Assembly (NCBI RefSeq): GCF_040807025.1
Contig: NC_090942.1
Coordinates: forward strand, 71,044,487-71,108,486
Origin: Struthio camelus
Taxonomy: Eukaryota; Chordata; Aves; Struthioniformes; Struthionidae
DNA: 64,000 bases
Direction of reading: 5' to 3'
Shown in pieces: positions 12,701 to 22,810 of the stretch. The position numbers were made by a program, and so were the translations under genes. The notes below the pieces were generated by a model. The model had not been told where the DNA came from. It worked only from the letters and a program-made list of their open reading frames with translations, and ran no database searches. Every line of letters begins with the position of its first letter. The first letter of the stretch is position 1.

Positions 12701-13188
12701 GTGGGGGAAATGTGAGGAAACGCGTTAAGCTGAGCATAGCTGTGGTGAAGTCTCATTTGAGAAAACTAATAAAATTCTGTAGATCACCAGTTTGAATTCT
12801 GTGGTCCTTCTCTCCTGTTGCTCTGGCTCAGGATCACTGCTGCTGTCTGCGCGTTTGCACTCCCGCAGAGCCAGCGTAGGTCTGGCTCCATGTCTCACCT
12901 CTAATGAGGTTATGAGTCACCAGTGAGATCTGCTTTGCTGGTTGGGAGCCACTGATGTTGACTTAGTCACTGTTTAAGGACATGCGGGAAATCTGTAGAC
13001 AGTACTCTTGCCTCTCACATGAGAGAGGGAAGCCAGGAGACCTCAAAGGTGAAAACTTGCTTGGTAAACACCTATTTCTCAATTGATTGTATTGATCCTG
13101 ATAATTGTGTGCTCTCTGCTGCCATATTACTGCTTGTAAGGCTTTTTATATGGGATGTAGTTGATATCTGTCACCTGTATCTCTTCAG
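9715..13188 (+). other. BPGM: BPGM intron 1
   Basis: The intron starts with GTAAGG and ends with CTCTTCAG at 13188. The first 400 bases continue the CpG island and are very G-rich. They hold a GATA-type motif (TGATAG, 9727-9732) just after the donor and a 17-bp direct repeat. The rest is ordinary AT-rich sequence with a purine-rich stretch at about 12600-12720 and an AP-1/NF-E2-like TGAGTCA at 12913-12919. Open frames in the CpG-rich part, on both strands, are composition artefacts. Confidence 0.65.
9853..9922 (+). repeat. 17-bp direct repeat, 53-bp period
   Basis: GGGGCTGCTTGAGGGGC occurs exactly at 9853-9869 and again at 9906-9922. A GGGCA just before each copy extends the similarity. This looks like a local duplication within G-rich intron 1, or two copies of a protein-binding site. 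Confidence 0.85.
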
Positions 13189-13243
13189 ATGTATCATTAC
13201 TAGATGCCAGACCAATCTTCATCTGTGCCAAGCTGCAACCAAA
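13189..13243 (+). other. BPGM: BPGM exon 2, 5' UTR part, with two upstream ATGs
   Basis: The acceptor CTCTTCAG at 13181-13188 gives a 55-nt leader before the main ATG. Two upstream ATGs fall in it. One at 13189 opens a four-codon frame closed by TAG at 13201-13203. One at 13204 opens a 44-codon frame (to 13338) in the +1 frame that overlaps the start of the main coding region. Both have poor context (no purine at -3), while the main ATG has A at -3 and G at +4. The acceptor choice is inferred; no cDNA is available to me. Confidence 0.55.
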
Positions 13244-13853
13244 ATGGCAAAGTACAAGCTTGTTCTCCTAAGACATGGAGAAGGAGCCTGGAACAAGGAG
13301 AATCGCTTCTGCAGCTGGGTGGACCAGAAGTTGAGTAGTGATGGGATAAAGGAAGCTCGGAACTGTGGCAAACACCTTAAAGCACTGGGTTTTGAGTTTG
13401 ACCTTGTCTTTACCTCTGTACTAAGCCGTTCCATCCAGACTGCGTGGCTGGTCCTGGAAGAGATGGGCCAAGAGTGGGTCCCCATTCAGAGTTCCTGGCG
13501 CCTGAATGAGCGTCACTATGGTGCATTGATTGGCCTCAACAGAGCAGAAATGGCTCTGAATCATGGAGAAGAGCAAGTGAAACTATGGAGGAGAAGCTAT
13601 GATGTTACCCCACCTCCCATAACCGAATCTCATCCATACTATGAAGAGATATACAATGATCGCAGATATAAATGCAGTGACGTCAGTGATGTCTCTCAGG
13701 ATAATCTCCCAAAGGCTGAAAGCTTAAAAGATGTGCTTGACAGACTTCTTCCGTATTGGAATGAAAAGATAGTGCCAGAACTTAAAAGTGGCAAAATGAT
13801 CCTCATATCTGCCCATGGCAACAGCAGCAGGGCACTACTCAAGCATCTGGAAG
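13244..13853 (+). CDS. BPGM: BPGM coding exon 2: residues 1-203 of bisphosphoglycerate mutase
   Basis: This cytosolic enzyme makes 2,3-bisphosphoglycerate from 1,3-bisphosphoglycerate (Rapoport-Luebering shunt). It also has weak phosphatase and phosphoglycerate-mutase activity, and belongs to the histidine phosphatase superfamily. The exon encodes the family signature [10 protein letters not shown] with the phospho-acceptor His11 and Arg10. Gly14 marks BPGM rather than PGAM, which has Ser there. Also present are Arg62, Glu89 in [11 protein letters not shown], and the second catalytic histidine, His191, in ISAHGNSS (human His188). The start is the ATG at 13244 in good context. The frame is open 75 codons further upstream, but that stretch crosses the acceptor and looks nothing like the family. 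A SerAspVal duplication at residues 145-150 accounts for three residues more than the human enzyme. The exon ends GAA G|GTAAGG, phase 1. Confidence 0.95.
13676..13693 (+). repeat. BPGM: 9-bp tandem duplication inside BPGM (Ser-Asp-Val twice)
   Basis: AGTGACGTC (13676-13684) is followed directly by AGTGATGTC (13685-13693), differing only at a silent third position. It encodes SDVSDV at residues 145-150, just after the conserved YNDRRYK. The human protein has a single DV here and is three residues shorter in this loop. Confidence 0.9.
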
Positions 13854-14735
13854 GTAAGGGTTCTCTTAATCTTCCCCTGTTCTCCTTACTCGTTTCCTTG
13901 CACCCTTCTAAGTTAAGCGTAGCAAGTGCAGTTTGCTCTCTAGCATGCAATACTCCCATTTGGATGATATAACCCACCATCTGTGGTTTCCAAGGAGAAA
14001 GTGAAAAGCTGACCTACAGGAAGAAGAATCAAACTGGGGAATGAGAGAGGTGAGGAAGAATTAATTGGGTTAATGTAGTTCTTCTCTTGAATAGCCATAC
14101 CCCTCAATTCTCACTGCTTGTTTTAAACTAGTGTATCCAAACTAACTCTGGAGTTAGTCTCAATAGAAAACCTCAGACTCTAAATTTTTTTTCCTTCATT
14201 TATTCAGCTGCATTGTCAGGGGAGTTGAAGTCATAACCTGTTCATTAAACAAGCATTGTTATAACAGCAGAATAAAGTGCTTGTCTTGGAGTTGTGGAGG
14301 AAATTGACTGTTACTGTGGTGGGTTATTTCTTTTGAGACTTTATTCTTGATAACTCTTTACTTACAAAAGCTGCTGTGACAGGGAGTTTTTGTAGAGAGC
14401 AGCTACTTGCTAAAGTTTATGCATGTGCACTGTCATTTTGTAGTATAGAAAATGTCTGTCAGTGAACAGTTAAGTGTAGTGGCTCAGCATAGGGTTGTTA
14501 ATTAATTTGGGAACCGAAAAGGAAGCAAGTGTACCTTTAAGTCGCTGCCATATTTTTCCCCTTCTTGTTAATAACATGGCTTCTAATTCCAGGCTTTCTG
14601 AGCTGGAAGACGAACTATATTGATTTCCTTATTTCTATGGGTAGAGTTAGTGAATGTACCTGAGAGTGCAGTCTGACAGATGTGTAGTTGTAGGTATGCC
14701 CAGACTGGCTTGTGCCTATTCTTTTGTTGTTACTC

Positions 14736-14750
14736 TGTGTGTGTGTGTGT
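14736..14750. repeat. (TG)n microsatellite
   Basis: Seven and a half TG units are followed within 20 bases by a T-rich run at 14769-14785. It is short and typical of intronic DNA. Confidence 0.9.
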
Positions 14751-15066
14751 AGTGGGGTGTTATTGTGCTTTTTTTTTTTCTTTTTGGCCATAAAACTCTC
14801 TATATGCCTTTGTACTTTTTGCATCAGGGTTTTCTGGGACAGTCAGAACAGCTGATCCTCTAGCAGGAGTCAAATGCCCAGGGCATAAGCATATACAAAT
14901 GCTGTCCAGAACTACAAAGGTAGTGAATTCTGGGCTACAGATCACTGCTCAGGTGCAGGAGGAAGACTGGTTCAAGCCAGTAGCCAGTTACCCCGATGTG
15001 GTCAGGGTGGCTTATCCAAACTATATGAAATGATAAAAATTAAAGGGAAAAAAGTGGAGGGGCCTG

Positions 15067-15103
15067 CCCCCCCCCCCCCCCCCCAAAAAAAAAAAAAAAA
15101 AAA
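15067..15103. repeat. C18-A19 bipartite homopolymer tract
   Basis: Eighteen C (15067-15084) are followed without interruption by nineteen A (15085-15103). The exact lengths are prone to sequencing and assembly error. A shorter tract of the same build lies at 51788-51810. Confidence 0.9.
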
Positions 15104-16043
15104 GCACGGAACCAGTTCAGGAAGACATGCCAACAAAGCAGGGTGGTATACTGCAAGCTGACCACAGTTTCTGCATGAAACCCTGAGCCATGTTGTGTGC
15201 AGGCACAAACCAAGGCTAGAGGTGACAGTATCAGCAATTGGTAAAGGTTATTTTAAAGACAGTATGGCTGAATTCCCTCTTACATTGGTAAGACTTGGGA
15301 TTAATCATAGCTGAGGCTGAAGCTGGAATAACTCCATCTGCAGTATAAGTTAGAGAAGCTGCAAAGCTCTTTGAGACATTCTGTTAGCTAGGTCTGACTC
15401 CTCAAGGGCTGGCCACGCTACAGCTGTTTAATATTTAAAAAAAAAAAAAAAAGCAAGGTGGGGTAGAGCTATATCCCTTGTCTGTACTACACTAGACCTC
15501 ACTAGACCCTCCTGGTGTACATGCATGTAGTGAAATCTGAGGACAGCTTGGCAGAGGATCTAGTTCTGTTGACCAAGGGCTGTCCATCAGCTGCCCCAGC
15601 TCCCACGCAGGAGCACTTGCCAGATAAGTGATGGCTCTTTTGCCTCTAAAGTGGTATAGATCTGAATTGCTGCAGAATTGGCCTGGAAGGTTGCATGACC
15701 GGAAAGCCTTAAGACCTGATACCACCCGCAACCTACATTTTTTCTTAGAACTCCCACCTACATCTGTCTGAATATAAGAGGTTCTTTGTCTGCATTGCTG
15801 ACTGTGTTTCCCTTTGTCTCCTGAAAGGTTGTGAGCCTCTGCTGCTCTGGAGCCTTGCCCAAGTTGGACCCAGTTCAACAGTGCTTAAAGTTGGTCAGCC
15901 TGCTGTACTCCTAGCATCTGCTCTGTGGGGTGGGCTTTATTTTGTGTGTATTTTTTTTTTCATGACAGGCTTCGTGTGCCCTGCATGCGAGTAGAAGTTT
16001 CTAAGCCCCTATAGCTGTTTATCTTAGCCAGAGCCGTGGGTTC

Positions 16044-16068
16044 TTTGGCATTTAGAAAAAATGCCAAA
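16044..16068. repeat. perfect 10-bp inverted repeat, 5-nt loop
   Basis: TTTGGCATTT (16044-16053) and AAATGCCAAA (16059-16068) are exact reverse complements around AGAAA. With several possible loop sizes, about one such hairpin is expected by chance in a window this long, so it is weak on its own. Confidence 0.85.
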
Positions 16069-16302
16069 TGCCTTAAGACATCCAGGCGTACATGACTGCT
16101 CTGATATCACTCATAGTTACAACTTTAAGTCTTTGAGGCTATTGCTGGGAAACTTTAAATGGCAGTAATAAATGTTTTCATTCAACTTGGGTCTGAAAAA
16201 ACAGTTAATCCTAGACATTCCAGGGTGAAACTGTTCAGAGAATGCCTTTTCTGAAAGGTTTCACAGGTTACCCTTAAAGTTGCTATTTCAAAGAAGTGTT
16301 TC

Positions 16303-16320
16303 TTTTTTTTTTTTTTTTTT
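16303..16320. repeat. T18 homopolymer
   Basis: Eighteen T in a row in BPGM intron 2. No LINE-like sequence is visible next to it, so it is not obviously a retroposon tail. Confidence 0.9.
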
Positions 16321-18277
16321 GAAAACGGGCTTGCAGTTCTTCAAATTTGAATGTTTTTCTTGTTATGATTAATTGGTAAAGAGCTTGAAATGTTGTGGCC
16401 TTACTTTCCACTCGCACACAAAAAAAATCATCAGAGCAGCAGAACATCAAGCTAACAAGACTTTGATTGTGGGTTTGGATTTTGTTTTTGTTTTTTCAGT
16501 GCTCAGAGCGGACCTCACTAGGGTGTATGAAAATATCTGCAGGATCTGTCACAGTTTCCGTGAGAGATGACTTTATTTGGAGGAGAAAAAAAAAAAAAAG
16601 ACAACCCTCCAGTAATTCTGCTGAAAACAGTGTTTAACACAATCCTGGCCATGCTCTTGTATGCACTTGGAGATCAGAAACAGTAGCTGCTCTGAGAGCT
16701 TGCTTTTCTGTCCCTGTAGATTGGCGTAACCCTTCCTCAGAGTGTGCTGTTGAACATCTTGGAGCTAGAAGCTGTTGGCCTCCAGTGGGGGTGCTTAGCT
16801 GACTTTCTTTTTGTAGGTGATAACCATAAACTTGGTGAATGCCACCACAGACAAGCATGACCATTTTTGTGCAAATCGCTGTTTTGTACAATCCTGTTGG
16901 TTCAACGCAAGTAAGGTGCAATGTTGGCATCAAATTTGAGTTTAGTGACTAGGCTTGTCCAGTCCTTTCAGAGCGATTATCACCTGAAGATGATGCAAAG
17001 AATACCTGTAATGATGCTAAGAATCATTGGCACCACTAAAAACTGACAAAGCAAGAGATGATTTTTATTTGGTTTTCATAGGGATGGGAAGGCTCTTTGA
17101 AAGTATGACACTTTTCCTCTTATGGCAGTTTGCTGGAGTATGCTTCTTGTTATGATTTAATAACTATTCTGGGTGACACTGACTGGAATGGACTATGGCA
17201 TGTAACTCAGGTCTTCACACAGGGCATATTTTTTCTTTTATGATATGGTATGTCCTTGCACTGAAAGACCAATGACCTCAAGAAATGAGGAGACCATCAA
17301 AACAATTACATCAGCTTTGTTAGATAAATTTCACTCTGGATGCCGAAATTCTGATTACGGAAACATCAGTTGCTAAAATCTGCTAAATAAGCATCCTAAA
17401 TGCATAGAGTCTATTTACAGGTGATTATCTCAAATCCTTCAAAGGAGGAACAGTTTGCTCTTTTATCTGATAACTGATACCGTTAGCACAATAGCTGTGA
17501 CTAGCTTGCCTTCCTTCTGTTGAAGGAGTGATTGAACACTAGGTCTAGTGCACTGTTTGTTCCGTGTGAGTAGCAGAGGGAATTGTATGCTGCCATCTGG
17601 CCCAATGTGTTTCTTCTTTCTCTCCTGACCAGTTTCTCCTGGGGACTGGCATTAAATACCTCAGGACAGGGACCCCTGGGGTTCACAAAACCTAACGTTT
17701 TTATGCTTTCCTTTCTGTTGAAATGTTGCCCTACCTTCTAGATATGGAATGATAGTTTCTGAACAATTGGGTGATGAGGCCCAGTAAAACTGGGGGTGAG
17801 GGAGAATTAGTCTCTGAGGGGGAAAAAGATGCAAACGTGCCACCTCTTGGGCTTGATTGGCTGTGGTTACAGAGCTGGGTCAGAGCTCCTTAACTGGTCT
17901 CACAGGTTGAAAGTGGTGACTGGGGAGGGCCTGTTACTGTTCCCTCCAGCTCGTGAGCAGGGAAAGCAGTTGCCCTCAAGGGTTTTACTTGTTTGCCTTA
18001 CTGTGGGTGTGATACTGGTACAGTCATGGTGCTCCATAGCTTACATGCTGGAGCCACACATAATGAGTCCTGGTGGGAATTGTGTGTTGAGGACTACCTA
18101 ATAAATTAAGGAGGGTGGAATCTGGCCCTGAGTGTTTAGCTTATTCAACTAAAGCTTCAGTGTTTTCACTAAGCTTGCAGGAAGGATACAAGGAGGTCTG
18201 GATCTCCTATTACAAAGCAGCAATTGCAGAGCAAGCCTGTTGTGGCTGAATCTATGCATGTGATCTTATGTTTTGTT

Positions 18278-18290
18278 AGATGAGTCATCT
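18278..18290. promoter_or_regulatory. AP-1-type 13-bp palindrome
   Basis: AGATGAGTCATCT is symmetric about its central G and contains the optimal AP-1 core ATGAGTCAT. It lies within BPGM intron 2. Only the motif is seen; activity is unknown. Confidence 0.45.
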
Positions 18291-21200
18291 GGCCTCAAAC
18301 GTAGTTGACATTCAAGGGAGGAGGAGTGTAGCTAGTTTCAGTGATTGTTGTGTTCTTATGTTTTGGTGCCTTTCTGTCCATCAGGATGCAGGGAAAGAAC
18401 CTGGTAAGAACAAATAAGAGGGAGGGAGAAGCTTAACCAACTCTTAGAAGTTGGCTTTAGATGGTCAAAATCAAGTGCCATGGGTTTTGCATCTGTAGAA
18501 CTTCCTAGAATGTAAATGTTTCCAAGCACTTTATGATCTATTAGATAAAGGTGAATGCTTAAACCTGCAGAGATGTGTTCTTTATGCACTGTATCTGCAA
18601 AGTCAGTCTTAAAAACTACATCTTTCAATGAAGGATCATATTGTAACCATAAAAAAAAAAAAAGCCATAAAGTAGTACTGGCTTGCATTTTTTTAATCAT
18701 GCAGTTCAGTTAATTGAAGCAGAGGTTAGCTGGGAAGGAATCCTGAATGTGACTTTGAGATAACTTTTTTTTAATATAAAAATGCTGTGCAAATCGTTAT
18801 AATGGTCTTTATAGTGATTGTGTGCCTAATTTCTGCTCCTCAACAGCAGCTGTATAGCAGGAAATGTTTAACAAGTGTTCATGAGACAAAATGGGAAATG
18901 TCCACTTGAAATTTTTGTGAAGAATTTGAACTAGGTAGAATGCAGTTGCCCAGTCGGCATTTTATCTGAGGTCCTGAGGAAGACATCCTGAGCCTCACTA
19001 AGTGCTGTGGGATAACATGTTTATAAATAGGCAAGACCTTAATTTTAAACCTCCTTGGGAAAAAAACCCCTACTTCTAGCAGTGCAGTATGCTTCAGCAG
19101 TGCTGAGGCCCAGGCTTTGGCATTACCTTGGTGGGAAGAGTATTGCTTCTGCAAAAGTCTTTTCTATTTTCCGCTGCACCTTGTACTTGGCGGTGGAGTC
19201 CTTGCCCTGGTTTCACCCCTCTTCCTTTCTTTGTAAGACAGGCCATCTTAGATGCTGAAGTGCAAGAAAAGGTCACTTGGCTATAGTTAGAGCGTGTGAA
19301 GTAACTGGATAGCAGGTTTTGCTCACCCCTGCAAGGGCCAGAGTGGAAGATGTGCTCTCTTTAGTGCTCTTCTAGCCTATTGGGGTGTGGTCTGTGTGCA
19401 TTTAGCTTGCAACTGAAGAGCTTGTGTGTCAAACCTGATAAGCATCTTGCTTGCTGAAGAATAGATTTCCTTATGCAAATACTGTAACCGTGCTGAAATA
19501 AAGCAACAGGGCGTTAATGTGTCTCTTCAGGATTTTCTTCTGTCTTCAACCTGCAGTTCGGGCCCTCTGTCTGTGAGGCAACACTTCTTCCACACACAAA
19601 ATCCTAAGGAGGAAAAGCAAGTTGCAGCAAGTGTGTTGGCTATTCTAGGTTGCCTTCTTTTTGCCTTGTAAATTAGTACTGTAGTTGGCATTGGTGTGGT
19701 TGCTCTGTGCTATGAAAAGGGTAAAATTTATTTCTGAATCTGTGTAGCTACTTAAGCTCCTTTATTTAATCCATTTTTAGAGGACTTCCTTAAATATCCT
19801 GGCTGCTGACCACATTATGTGGTTTACCCAAATTCTCCTGCATGTTTTCATCTGCTTTGTGCAAATCCAAATGTTTTAGTCCAGAATGAATGGAGGGGGG
19901 GTGGCAGGCAGACTCCCTAGGGTCAGATTCTCTGTGGATGCATGGTGACATCAGTATAAATCATTGCTATAAAATCTTTGAAATGGTAGCTCAGACAGCT
20001 CAGCTGTTAGTTTTGCAAATCAAAATTTTTGAGCACAGTGCTTTGTCTGGTAAACAGACTTGGTATTTTTTCTGTTGGCATCTGTGTGGTTTTAAAATTT
20101 CAGGTACTCCTTGAAAGCTCTTCTGTGAGTCTCTGGTCCTCCTGCCTAGAACAAGTGAATTATGCATCCCTTGTAAGAAGGGATGGCTTTGACTTGCAGA
20201 ATGACGTTTTTATTTTAAATGGACTATGGCTCAATGTAAGACAAGCTGTAAGGCTCTTGCAAGGATTTGTCTGTTTCTCCAGCTCTGTGCTCTTCTGAAA
20301 TTTAGGGCTAATCTCAAAATAAATACTTTAGGCTAAATCAAGGCAAGAATAGGTCTCTGCAAAAATTCCATACTTGTGTGGTCTCAGGGCAGGGTAATAA
20401 AATGATTCTCACCTGTTTGAGACCAGAGAGTAAGCTTAAAGGTTTTGGTACTCTCTCTTTAAAAAGAGTTCATCATGACTCATTATCAGAACTTAGTTTC
20501 CCCCTCCCCTTCTGCCTAATGTGAAAATCACTGGTAAACTTACACCTGTGTGTTCAGACAGCCCTCTGTTTTGTCAGCTGCTCCAGAGGATGTTTTTCTC
20601 TTGCCCCTTGGTCTAGTTTATCTATTTAAGAGCTTAATTGTATTATTTTCTAAACTTGGATTACTTGAAATTGTCTTGCTTTAAAACAACAGGCTGTCAT
20701 GGGACCTCAGTGTTACCAAAAAGGGGGAGGAGGGAAACTATTCCCAATGTCATTAGTCCTCTCTTGCCCAGAATTATTCAGGCCTTTTGTGAAAACTTTA
20801 CTCAAAGGCTTGTTCTTGAAACTTACTTAGATGCTTGGAAGCTTGTGTTTTAGAAGTAAAAATAAGCAACAATTTCATTGAAAGTAGGTCCCCTGAATGT
20901 CTTAATTATACAGCTAGATGAAATAGTTTATTTTCATCCCCAGGTACATCTTGTTTTGATGAAATGGAAGAATACAGGAAACTGCTCCAAGTTGCAGAAA
21001 CTGAAGACTCTTCCTCCCTTCCTTTCTTTCCCCTCTCTCCCTCATTTAAAAGCAGAAATGAGTTGTCTTGTATCTAATAATTCTGGGAACAGTAACATAG
21101 GGAATAGTAATGTACTGCAAACTTGCTCCTGAGCAATCAAATGTGGGCAAACACTGTTCCTCACACTAGGAGAATTTAAATACTGCTTTTCAGAGATTGT

Positions 21201-21648
21201 ATCGGCTTCTTGCACAAACTCGGAAAAGTGAAGAAAAAGATTAACCCTGATACATTGTGTCCTCACAGAGGTTGTTTGTACTGGTTGCTTAGCAGAGGTT
21301 TTTTCATGTTGGAGTAGCACCTGTAGGCTCTGATCTTCTTGAGCTTTGTGTTGTATTAGCATGTATGGGTTGGGAAGATGTGGAGGAGAGCTTGCTCTGC
21401 GGACTGTTTTAATATAGGAAATATACACTCTCCAGGGCAGAGTCTCTTCATGCTTCAGTCCACATGTGTAGACCAAAAAGTGAAGAAAGTCTTCACCTTG
21501 CTGGGAATTCCCTCCTGAAGCTGTTGCTAAACCATTCTTTCCAAGCTGTGGTCTAGATAGGAACGGACCCTTGAGAGTAGCTGCTGTTACTCCAGCCTCT
21601 GTCAGCAGCTGCTTGCCTGTTTGAAGCCTGGGTAATTTCAGAAATAAG

Positions 21649-21658
21649 GCTGAGTCAG
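21649..21658. promoter_or_regulatory. NF-E2/MARE-like motif before exon 3
   Basis: GCTGAGTCAG matches the left half and core of the Maf recognition element. It sits about 60 bp before the exon 3 acceptor. Isolated TGAGTCA cores are common in the window, so this is weak evidence of function. Confidence 0.35.
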
Positions 21659-21716
21659 ATGGGCAATGAGGAAGCCTTGCGCTAGGTGTAACTCTACGGG
21701 CTTTTGTCTTTGGCAG

Positions 21717-21895
21717 GCATCTCCGATGAGGACATCATCAGTGTTACTCTCCCCACTGGCGTGCCCATACTTCTTGAACTCGATGAAAATCTGCACCCTG
21801 TGGGCCCTCACCAGTTTCTGGGTGATCAAGAAGCTATCCAAGCTGCCATCAAAAAAGTGGAGGATCAAGGAAAAGTTAAATCTTCTGAGAAGTAA
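21717..21895 (+). CDS. BPGM: BPGM coding exon 3: residues 204-262 and stop
   Basis: The exon joins after TTTGGCAG at 21716 and completes the split Gly204 codon (G|GC). It encodes the C-terminal part of the mutase fold, including [14 protein letters not shown] and the [12 protein letters not shown] segment that is strongly conserved in this family. It ends KVKSSEK with TAA at 21893-21895. The two coding parts total 789 nt, giving 262 residues against 259 in human, the difference being the SDV duplication in exon 2. The lysine-rich C-terminal tail is typical of BPGM and PGAM, where it closes over the active site. The join keeps the frame, and no premature stop or frameshift is present, so the gene appears functional. 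Confidence 0.95.
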
Positions 21896-22810
21896 AATCC
21901 CAGTGACCAACACAGTCCTCTTCTCTGAAGCGTGTGGTAATAAGTGATGCTTTATGTGTGAGTGTTAGGTTGCACTATGCGGAAGTCTCAATTTTGAGCA
22001 CTAAGTAAGTGGAAGGGATAGTTGTTGAGTCTTAGTTGGTAGATTAACCCTCTGCCTTTCAAAAACTGGAATTCAAATCTCAGCATGAGATTATGGATAT
22101 TGGAATAAGAAATCAAGAGGGCAGTTCAGGTAATGGAAACTTGCGGGGCAGTCTGTCCCAGGTCTAGGCTTGAGGGAAGCTTGAAAGGAATAATGGGATA
22201 TGTTAAAGCCCTCTACCAATAATCAGTCCTGATCTCTTGGGGAAAAGACATGACACCAGCTCACTGCACTAATTAAGTCTTAATGTTACAGGCACTAAAC
22301 TTTCTCACTGACAACATGGCATCAGATAGGAGTTACTCCAAAGATTCTTGTATGTCATTGGCCATGACAGTTTGTGTTCTTGGCAGTGTCTTCTGCCTTG
22401 CAGAATGCTTTCAGCTGTTCAGTTCTTTCCCCCTCCACTTTGTTATTTTGAGTCTTTCAAGGCCAGCTCATGGTCTACCAGAAAATTTTGTAGAGGTGTT
22501 TAGACTATTGTAGTTATCATGGATATCTCTTTATTACACTGTGCTCCCATTCTAGGCATCCAGAAGGCACCCCTCTTCTACCATCTTTGTGAAGCTTAGC
22601 ATGACCACGTTTTGCTGGCTTGCAGTAATGGGATTTCACTCAGACTTTAGTCCACAAACTAAGAACAAAGAAGTGTCCAGCTCGGTGTGTAAACTATCAC
22701 TTAGCCTTTAATGAGTGACCTGAATAGCTTTCAAACATTTAAATAACATGTACTACTGGTTTGATCATCTCTTAATAAAGCTGTTGGAAGCATTCCTGTT
22801 GACCTCAGTA
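21896..22810 (+). other. BPGM: BPGM 3' UTR (proximal form)
   Basis: About 0.9 kb runs from the stop codon to just beyond an AATAAA. This length agrees with the roughly 0.9-kb 3' UTR I expect for mammalian BPGM. No coding feature is seen. The exact cleavage site is not visible from sequence. Confidence 0.6.
22774..22779 (+). terminator. BPGM: poly(A) signal AATAAA, likely main BPGM signal
   Basis: Canonical AATAAA in CTTAATAAAGCTGTTGG, about 880 nt after the stop codon. A GT-containing stretch follows within 20-30 nt. Confidence 0.6.

Larger units (their letters stand above)
13854..21716 (+). other. BPGM: BPGM intron 2
   Basis: This 7.9-kb intron runs from GTAAGG to a good acceptor (CTTTTGTCTTTGGCAG). 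It holds simple-sequence tracts (TG run at 14736, C18A19 at 15067, T18 at 16303 and shorter A-runs at about 15438, 16586 and 18653). It also has a perfect 10-bp hairpin at 16044-16068 and AP-1-type palindromes at 18278 and 21649. Open frames here, including 128 codons on the minus strand at 15492-15878, have no recognisable similarity and I treat them as chance. Confidence 0.8.
9550..22810 (+). other. BPGM: BPGM transcription unit (bisphosphoglycerate mutase)
   Basis: The gene has three inferred exons: a non-coding exon in the CpG island ending at 9714, exon 2 from about 13189 to 13853, and exon 3 from 21717 to the poly(A) site. Both introns have GT..AG ends, and intron 2 interrupts the Gly204 codon after its first base (phase 1). 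The three-exon layout, with the coding region split near the C-terminus, matches the mammalian BPGM gene as I know it. The transcription start is uncertain within about 50 bp, and the 3' end is placed after the AATAAA at 22774-22779. A longer 3' end near 25.02 kb is possible. Introns and splice signals rule out a processed copy. Confidence 0.85.

Noticed and set aside
13019-13243. 75-codon in-frame extension upstream of the BPGM start
   Set aside because: The extension has no similarity to the mutase family, crosses a splice acceptor at 13188, and the ATG at 13244 has better context and matches the known N-terminus.
15492-15878. 128-codon minus-strand open frame in BPGM intron 2
   Set aside because: No recognisable domain, no splice signals in that direction, and composition like the surrounding intron.
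16986-17050. C/D-box snoRNA-like pattern (ATGATG twice, then CTGA)
   Set aside because: The C boxes do not match the consensus fully and the bases outside C and D do not pair into a terminal stem.
13244-21895. Possible phosphoglycerate mutase 1 (PGAM) or processed retrocopy
   Set aside because: Gly14 and the overall sequence fit BPGM rather than PGAM, and a 7.9-kb intron with GT..AG ends rules out a processed copy.
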